Of a stretch of 16,703 bases of DNA, positions 16,001-16,703 are shown piece after piece. The position numbers were made by a program, and so were the translations under genes. Every line of letters begins with the position of its first letter. Positions within the stretch are counted from its first letter, which is position 1. The notes beneath the pieces were generated by a model. That model saw only the letters and a program-made list of their open reading frames with translations, was not told where the DNA came from and did no database searches. Location: contig JACQQP010000094.1 in assembly GCA_016206945.1 (NCBI GenBank), positions 1-16,703 of the forward strand, written 5' to 3'. Source of the stretch: Candidatus Omnitrophota bacterium (GTDB lineage Bacteria; Omnitrophota; Omnitrophia; Omnitrophales; Danuiimicrobiaceae).

Positions 16001-16703
16001 AGGAAGATGAAGTAACTAATTTCTGGTTTGAAAAACGCGTCGAACTTGCTTCTGGCAGCCAACTGGATCGTAAAAAAGTGAGCAAAGCATACCAACTGAT
16101 GAAAAAGGTCAGGGGTCTGGCTCGATTCCGTAAAAACATGCGTTTGCAGAAAGCAGTACAAGAACGTCAGAAAAAATATTTGGATGTGATCTCGAATAAA
16201 TATGGAACCACGGCGCTTAATCTTTATGGGCAGTATCATCATTTTAGAAAGCGAATTGATTCATTACAGAAGAAGTTAAAAGGACAATCAGATCCCAAAA
16301 TCGAAAGGAAGATCGTGACACTTCAAAAAAAGTTTCAGAAGTGGCAAAGCGAAAAAGTTCCATGTGGTCAAGAGTGTCTCGGTTATTTCGAAAAAACTTA
16401 TGCGTTTGAAAAAGAAGTGAAGAAACTTCAGGGCGAGTTCCTTGAGGAAGAAAAGAAGAAAAACCCAGACATTGATTTTGAAATAGATCTTATGGATCTT
16501 TATAAGTCGCGACTTGCCTCCAAAACTGGTAAGACCGCAGACAGTTTAGGTCTTAGTAAAAAAGAAACCGCAGAAAAGCTTTTTTCCATGCATCCCATTT
16601 CTAGTGTGCTGACGCCCAAGGACTTGTTAAGCGTTTTGGAAAAACATCATCTTTCCATCGCTCAAGCGTTAAATATGATCAATGGCGATTGGTTCGGAGA
16701 TGA
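1..16703 (+). CDS. Giant multidomain protein with embedded SecA-like motor (partial, open at both ends)
   Basis: Frame 1 is open across the entire window: I translated all 5567 codons and found no stop. The first base already lies within a repeat and the last codons are still coding, so both termini are outside. Recognisable parts are helical repeats, a beta-rich repeat region, JAMM-like, OspF-like (weak), Fic-like and MoaD/ThiS-like domains, coiled coils, a SecA-like ATPase, two membrane blocks and a left-handed beta-helix. Ala/Pro linkers join several of them. The membrane blocks have even helix numbers and basic flanks, suggesting that the motor and the C-terminal tail both face the cytoplasm (inference). 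Giant genes of this type are known in Candidatus Omnitrophota; assignment to that group is inference. No overall function can be given. Every shorter open frame in the window overlaps this one and is treated as a shadow. Confidence 0.95.
1081..3201 (+). other. Beta-strand-rich repeat region (residues 361-1067)
   Basis: This part of the protein alternates short hydrophobic strands with turns such as 'RSDGTI', 'HLDGSI', 'NPDGSY' and 'RADGTV', about every 20-50 residues. Helix-forming stretches are scarce and there is no Cys. The pattern suits stacked beta-sandwich or beta-solenoid modules like those in surface-exposed bacterial proteins, but I do not recognise a specific family. A better-conserved module occurs around residues 745, 799 and 952. 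The region sits between the helical repeat array and a long helical segment. A structural or binding role is inference. Confidence 0.65.
2233..3006 (+). repeat. Internal beta-module repeats (residues ~745-798, 799-850, 952-1002)
   Basis: Residues 799-850 and 952-1002 align well: both begin with 'VQM..RVDG' or 'IQLKRADG', continue with V-I-D-(Q/T)-M, then a G-(I/E)-(R/K) strand, a G-S-(H/K)-(I/V) turn and a final 'IIVT'. Residues 745-798 fit a weaker version containing 'GVLSIHG' and 'EPVEIRL'. The second and third copies are about 153 residues apart, with a non-matching module between them. The DNA is too diverged for recent duplication, so this is old protein-level repetition. Confidence 0.6.
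3202..3705 (+). other. Alpha-helical segment N-terminal to JAMM-like domain (residues 1068-1235)
   Basis: This segment is predicted helical by composition, with many Leu, Glu, Gln and Ala residues and heptad-like spacing, for example around residues 1081-1101 and 1141-1160. It begins right after the last beta module with 'TSEQIV' and ends in 'LEILTRNG' before the JAMM-like fold. I recognise no catalytic motif. It probably forms a helical bundle linking the beta region to the JAMM-like domain. Confidence 0.5.
3706..4011 (+). other. JAMM/MPN-like domain, metal site degenerate (residues 1236-1337)
   Basis: The order is two strands ('EFIIFYNM', 'KYVLYTSG'), a helix ('GLREYF'), a strand into 'FFHSQP' (His1286, Gln1288, Pro1289), then 'PSEID' (Ser1300, Asp1303), a helix 'FIEFLE', and two strands 'MEFIGVMNG' and 'EFQLLVL'. 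This follows the JAB/JAMM metallopeptidase pattern H-x-H-P...PS-x-x-D, including the RadC-type 'HNHPSG..PS..D'. The second metal-ligand His is Gln here, and a 15-bp duplication lengthens the loop between HSQP and PSEID. JAMM enzymes remove ubiquitin-like proteins using zinc; this copy is probably inactive or altered. It lies in the same chain as the ubiquitin-like domain at residues 2499-2578. The match rests on one motif plus strand order. Confidence 0.4.
3869..3899 (+). repeat. 15-bp tandem duplication in the JAMM-like loop
   Basis: The 15-mer cctcaaagctacctt occurs twice back to back (3869-3883 and 3884-3898) and matches one base further. It duplicates the five residues S-K-L-P-S, giving SKLPSSKLPS between His1286 and Asp1303. 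The two copies are identical in DNA, so the event is recent, and frame is kept. Confidence 0.95.
4012..5088 (+). other. Mostly helical region of unknown function (residues 1338-1696)
   Basis: This is a long stretch of Leu/Glu/Ala-rich helices. A short beta-hairpin 'YDGTTYHYDV' (about residues 1351-1360) follows the JAMM-like domain. A proline run ('RPRPPP', near 1539) splits the helical part into two bundles. The end (about 1601-1696) has a mixed alpha/beta look: 'VRVLAQDG', 'SIDVK', a helix at 1626-1640, 'IPIVFTN', 'ALVIDASELD' and 'IVLKIKI'. I recognise no enzyme motif and it could be two domains. The final helix runs into an Ala/Lys-rich linker. Confidence 0.45.
5089..5310 (+). other. Ala/Pro/Lys-rich linker (residues 1697-1770)
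   Basis: A low-complexity stretch starts with repeated A-K-x-K/D-A-K units and continues with A-A-P and K-P-A-A-P motifs ('AKPAAPAAPAP' at about 1754). It has little hydrophobic content and no predicted secondary structure beyond a short N-terminal helix. Such sequences are flexible tethers between folded domains. It separates the helical region upstream from the OspF-like domain. Confidence 0.8.
5311..6054 (+). other. Globular domain with weak OspF/SpvC-like features (residues 1771-2018)
   Basis: An N-terminal helical part (1771-1820) precedes an alpha/beta core. 'GDRISLSVF' (1861-1869) is followed by helix 'ELIEALDEFF', 'GYYKTS' (Lys1892), 'SRRHDPITIYFY' (1901-1912), a long helix (about 1918-1935) and 'GALHGRKIADGIY' (1937-1949). 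The order matches phosphothreonine lyases of the OspF/SpvC family, as I remember them: GDK-x-HISV, helix, WK-V-T-D, then Q-F-T-L-Y. The catalytic His of 'HISV' is Leu here, while the Lys position is kept. If related, it is probably not an active lyase. The C-terminal part (1961-2018) adds strands such as 'KITFHASAGEVVVV'. The resemblance is weak; an unnamed alpha/beta fold is equally likely. Confidence 0.25.
6055..6315 (+). other. Second Ala/Gln-rich linker (residues 2019-2105)
   Basis: This stretch is low in hydrophobics and rich in Ala, Gln, Thr and Pro. 'DPTAAPVASNAATATA' leads into a charged helix with 'QDQAQKKAEAL', and it ends with 'QPQAKPAAPVAQAAP'. It resembles the earlier linker in composition but not in exact sequence. 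It joins the OspF-like and Fic-like regions. Confidence 0.75.
6316..7086 (+). other. Degenerate Fic-like domain (residues 2106-2362)
   Basis: The region is helical with a short hairpin 'DGLYVSPGVLREG' (about 2191-2203). The core reads 'GTMHLYPDAVHVDAYFEAM' (from 2255), a helix, then 'IAEFYQYAANARPFTQINN' (2297-2315) followed by 'MNMANAML', 'EAGLAGITHG'. Fic AMP-transferases have an alpha-helix ending in HPFx(D/E)GN(G/K)R, then R-x-x-x-N-x-x-L-x-x-x-G-x-P-I. Here Pro-Phe and the first Asn (2314) are kept, the His is Arg2308, and the Gly/Gly/Arg positions are Ile/Asn/Ser. The spacing of N-x-x-L-x-x-x-G-x-x-x-I afterwards also fits. AMP-transfer activity is therefore unlikely, although catalytically altered Fic-fold proteins such as AvrB exist. 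The fold call is inference from pattern only. Confidence 0.35.
7087..7494 (+). other. Helical segment between Fic-like and ubiquitin-like domains (residues 2363-2498)
   Basis: Several short helices are visible: 'VVESMEYVASVLAA' (about 2384-2396), 'VAREAEKVGKSAIQRADSF' (about 2407-2425) and 'FEKLFVVLEQLGSLVG' (about 2425-2440). Ser/Thr-rich loops around 2445-2470 separate them. No catalytic or binding motif is visible. A basic stretch with 'KAGKSMKPAASAK' leads directly into the beta-grasp domain. Confidence 0.45.
7495..7734 (+). other. MoaD/ThiS-like beta-grasp (ubiquitin-like) domain ending in Gly-Gly (residues 2499-2578)
   Basis: The start is strand 'IKVKVEGEG', then a second strand 'GTATFETEA', helix 'NVGDLLASL' (2571 minus about 40), strand 'RVFVFVNGKEV', a loop with 'L.FQEGD', and final strand 'NIQLLNKIEGG' (Gly2577-Gly2578). 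This matches sulfur carriers MoaD and ThiS: 'tv.dLL..L', 'v.vaVNG..v', 'L.dGD.V.ll.pv.GG'. In those carriers the C-terminal GG is the functional end; here it is internal and followed by K-D-T-P, so it could act only after cleavage, or the domain serves as a binding module, as TGS-type beta-grasp domains do. A coiled coil follows immediately. Fold call fairly secure; function not. Confidence 0.6.
7741..8310 (+). other. Coiled-coil region (residues 2581-2770)
   Basis: Heptad-spaced Leu, Val and Ile with many Glu, Arg and Lys are seen in 'ALERELEVARLDLERKRSTL' (about 2593-2612), at 2646-2690 and at 2700-2765. A short Gly/Ser break lies near 2625-2637. The segment resembles rod-like spacers. It starts a few residues after the Gly-Gly of the ubiquitin-like domain and ends at a beta-rich insertion. 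Confidence 0.65.
8311..8676 (+). other. Beta-rich insertion within the coiled coil (residues 2771-2892)
   Basis: Short strands and turns replace the helices: 'GKIFIVRHM', 'SEVVRIYDA', 'EIALYSGS', 'NLTLSFS', 'QQVVFDQNGAILR', 'KDYFFEDGQLVIIQYDE' and 'AYKLKMDPTGKI'. The turn pattern (D-x-N-G-x-I, D-P-T-G-K-I) resembles YD/RHS-type or similar beta-hairpin repeats, but no canonical YD repeat is present. Coiled coil resumes at 'DETRNLEKKI'. I do not recognise the family. Confidence 0.5.
8677..9612 (+). other. Second coiled coil / helical stalk leading into the SecA-like motor (residues 2893-3204)
   Basis: Long charged helices with heptad spacing run from 'LEKKIADLF' through 'KLQIEREEITIQ', 'AVRKLVDDAKRVLA' and 'LLKEIDELFDKHK'. 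A 22-residue tandem duplication ('F-Y-x-x-E-L-K-K-P-H') lies at its end. In SecA a short helical N-terminus precedes the first nucleotide-binding fold; here it is replaced by this stalk of more than 300 residues. Confidence 0.6.
9475..9594 (+). repeat. 66-bp tandem duplication just before the motor
   Basis: Two 22-codon units start at 9475 and 9541. Within them, 9496-9527 and 9562-9593 are nearly identical in DNA, including the shared run cttaagaaaccccactt. The protein units read N-L-(K/E)-x-L-x-x-F-Y-x-x-E-L-K-K-P-H. The duplication keeps frame and adds about three helical turns' worth of heptads to the stalk. Confidence 0.9.
9613..12090 (+). other. SecA-like ATPase motor domain (residues 3205-4030)
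   Basis: SecA motifs appear in order. 'RGVQLLAGAALAQGKI' (3227-3242) matches the SecA lead-in. Walker A 'PTAEGKT' keeps Lys3251 and Thr3252, with the first Gly as Ala. 'HLVTMEEFVQSD' matches motif Ia and 'IIYVSVSDLQFIFLDD' the Y.T..E..FDYLRD region. Walker B is 'TIDEID' (3354-3359). A region of about 250 residues in the place of the preprotein-binding domain contains 'VVGKDGKTTSQRESDFG'. 'LAGSSGT' (3619-3625) matches SecA LAGMTGT, 'ATNAFGRGIDY' (3859-3869) motif V, and 'QQHSRSGR' (3990-3997) motif VI. About 120 residues are inserted between motifs V and VI. SecA uses ATP to drive proteins through SecYEG. Key ATPase residues remain, so activity is plausible. The zinc-binding C-terminal tail of SecA is absent. 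Substrate unknown. Confidence 0.88.
12091..13614 (+). other. Helical region with small beta domain, between motor and first membrane block (residues 4031-4538)
   Basis: Charged helices (4031-4138) are followed by a small beta domain (about 4139-4217: 'SVSIRGVSYGVS', 'GEVVGLLRG', 'ATFEVGSNKYEVEIS', 'EAVVIGAYES'), then more helices. A Lys/Ala/Gly-rich turn near 4225-4240 separates the parts. The helices at about 4241-4380 might correspond to a helical scaffold after the motor, but similarity to SecA is not evident. A five-residue repeat S-V-K-D-E occurs twice at 4492-4502. The basic segment 'RSLKRFASR' leads into the membrane hairpin. No enzyme motif is visible. Confidence 0.45.
13621..13770 (+). 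other. Transmembrane hairpin (residues 4541-4590)
   Basis: Two hydrophobic helices, about 4541-4564 ('WTVGLMIPSALIAGLAGLAW') and 4568-4587, are separated by a short turn 'ASVSIP'. Both flanks are basic ('KRFASR' before, 'YLRQR' after). By the positive-inside rule both ends face the cytoplasm, which puts the SecA-like motor on the cytoplasmic side. Confidence 0.8.
13771..14601 (+). other. Linker plus small unknown domain before the beta-helix (residues 4591-4867)
   Basis: A polar Ala/Glu/Thr-rich linker runs to about residue 4715. A compact part follows: 'DEFTVDCGEDPSKCQAL' with two Cys (4725 and 4732), the basic strand 'LIVKQRKRADIVIENL', a helix, then 'RAVGYFTAGGFSFFGAFE' and 'GYVIRRVES'. 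The end is rich in Trp, Asp and Arg ('QDRREWEWRA'). The two Cys might form a disulfide or bind a metal, but no full motif is present. I do not recognise the domain. Confidence 0.45.
14602..15006 (+). other. Left-handed beta-helix of hexapeptide repeats (residues 4868-5002)
   Basis: Twelve consecutive hexapeptides without a break run from Ala4868 to Arg4939, with (A/V/S)-(V/I) at the first two positions and mostly Gly/Asp/Asn/His at the turns ('AVVGSH', 'AVIGKS', 'SVLGEG', 'VQIGKN'). A charged 15-residue loop (4940-4954) interrupts, then about eight more hexads follow ('SIVGEG', 'AQIHGS', 'NTVVSG'). This makes about six to seven coils. Such beta-helices form the acyl- or acetyl-transferase folds of LpxA/GlmU type and bacterial scaffolds. 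The catalytic His of acyltransferases cannot be assigned, so a transferase role is not supported. The domain lies between the two membrane blocks and, given an even helix count, should be cytoplasmic. Confidence 0.85.
15007..15444 (+). other. Trp/Arg-rich amphipathic segment after the beta-helix (residues 5003-5148)
   Basis: A short strand region ('RRIIFQDGTRKVYDVM', 5024-5039) caps the beta-helix. From about 5064 to 5096 the sequence is helical with basic and aromatic residues ('GRLWLLVRLIARHWFDKI', then 'VTEWRAWKAQ'), as in a membrane-surface amphipathic helix. Charged helices follow up to the second membrane block. No motif is recognised. Confidence 0.5.
15445..15870 (+). other. Second membrane block, about four helices (residues 5149-5290)
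   Basis: Hydrophobic segments lie at about 5152-5172, 5173-5193 ('VVIIAVVAFGSIV'), 5231-5268 (two segments, 'GGLLAIGGVVSFFG' and 'YLLGGLGVASLV') and 5276-5286 ('ALGLIPLSIMLY', weaker). A charged, Trp-containing loop of about 35 residues (5194-5230) divides the block in two. Basic residues flank most segments. Four or five helices are possible; with four, both sides face the cytoplasm. The exact count needs a prediction program. Confidence 0.7.
15871..16703 (+). other. Charged coiled-coil C-terminal part, running off the window (residues 5291-5567)
   Basis: An aromatic/basic stretch ('LWYRLNYWLRF') precedes long Lys/Glu/Gln-rich helices ('LARFRKNMRLQKAVQERQKK' and 'KIERKIVTLQKKFQKWQSE'). A C-x-x-x-C pair ('PCGQEC', near 5454-5459) lies within them. 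The last visible part contains 'KTADSLGLSKKETAEKLF' and 'LTPKDLLSVLEKHHL', which look like small helical repeats. The reading frame is still open at the last base. Confidence 0.6.

Noticed and set aside
795..16242. Many reverse-strand and other-frame open frames of 60-221 codons, the longest at 2314-2979 on the - strand
   Set aside because: All overlap the continuous + strand frame, have no recognisable domains, and show composition expected of antisense shadows.
16360..16380. C-x-x-x-C near residue 5454 and the Cys pair at 4725/4732 as zinc fingers
   Set aside because: Only two Cys are present at each place, with no nearby second pair, so a zinc site is not supported.

Overview
The whole window lies inside one protein-coding gene. 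Frame 1 of the + strand reads from base 1 to base 16703 without a stop codon (5567 complete codons) and is open at both ends. There is no start, stop, promoter, terminator, RNA gene or intergenic gap in view, so the complete protein is larger than 5567 residues. All other open frames are short shadows of this one. Below, 'residue' means the codon number counted from base 1.

The organism is a bacterium of moderate GC content (about 45-48% by eye). Uninterrupted giant genes mixing repeats, coiled coils, membrane helices and enzyme-like folds are known mainly from Candidatus Omnitrophota and some other members of the Planctomycetes-Verrucomicrobia-Chlamydiae group. I infer that kind of host from architecture alone, with modest confidence.

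Layout, N to C. Residues 1-358 are helical repeats of about 100 residues, including a perfect 119-bp DNA repeat. Residues 361-1067 are a long beta-strand-rich repeat region. Residues 1068-1696 are mostly helical but hold a JAMM/MPN-like domain that lacks one metal-binding His. Residues 1697-1770 are an Ala/Pro linker. Residues 1771-2018 are a globular domain with a weak resemblance to OspF/SpvC phosphothreonine lyases. After a second linker, residues 2106-2362 contain a degenerate Fic-like fold. Residues 2499-2578 are a MoaD/ThiS-like beta-grasp (ubiquitin-like) domain ending in Gly-Gly. Residues 2581-3204 are coiled coil with a beta-rich insertion. Residues 3205-4030 are a SecA-like ATPase motor, the most secure call in the window. 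Residues 4031-4538 are mainly helical. A transmembrane hairpin follows (4541-4590), then a linker with a small unknown domain (4591-4867), a left-handed beta-helix of hexapeptide repeats (4868-5002), a Trp-rich amphipathic segment, a second membrane block of about four helices (5149-5290), and a charged coiled-coil tail running off the window.

Interpretation (inference): this is a membrane-anchored multidomain giant protein with a cytoplasmic SecA-type motor. It carries several folds used by effector, ubiquitin-like and protein-modification systems, and some of these have lost canonical catalytic residues. The combination of a SecA motor, a JAMM-like fold, a ubiquitin-like domain and a Fic-like fold in one chain is the most unusual aspect. 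A role in protein translocation, in handling its own long chain at the membrane, or in contact with other cells is possible but is not shown by the sequence.
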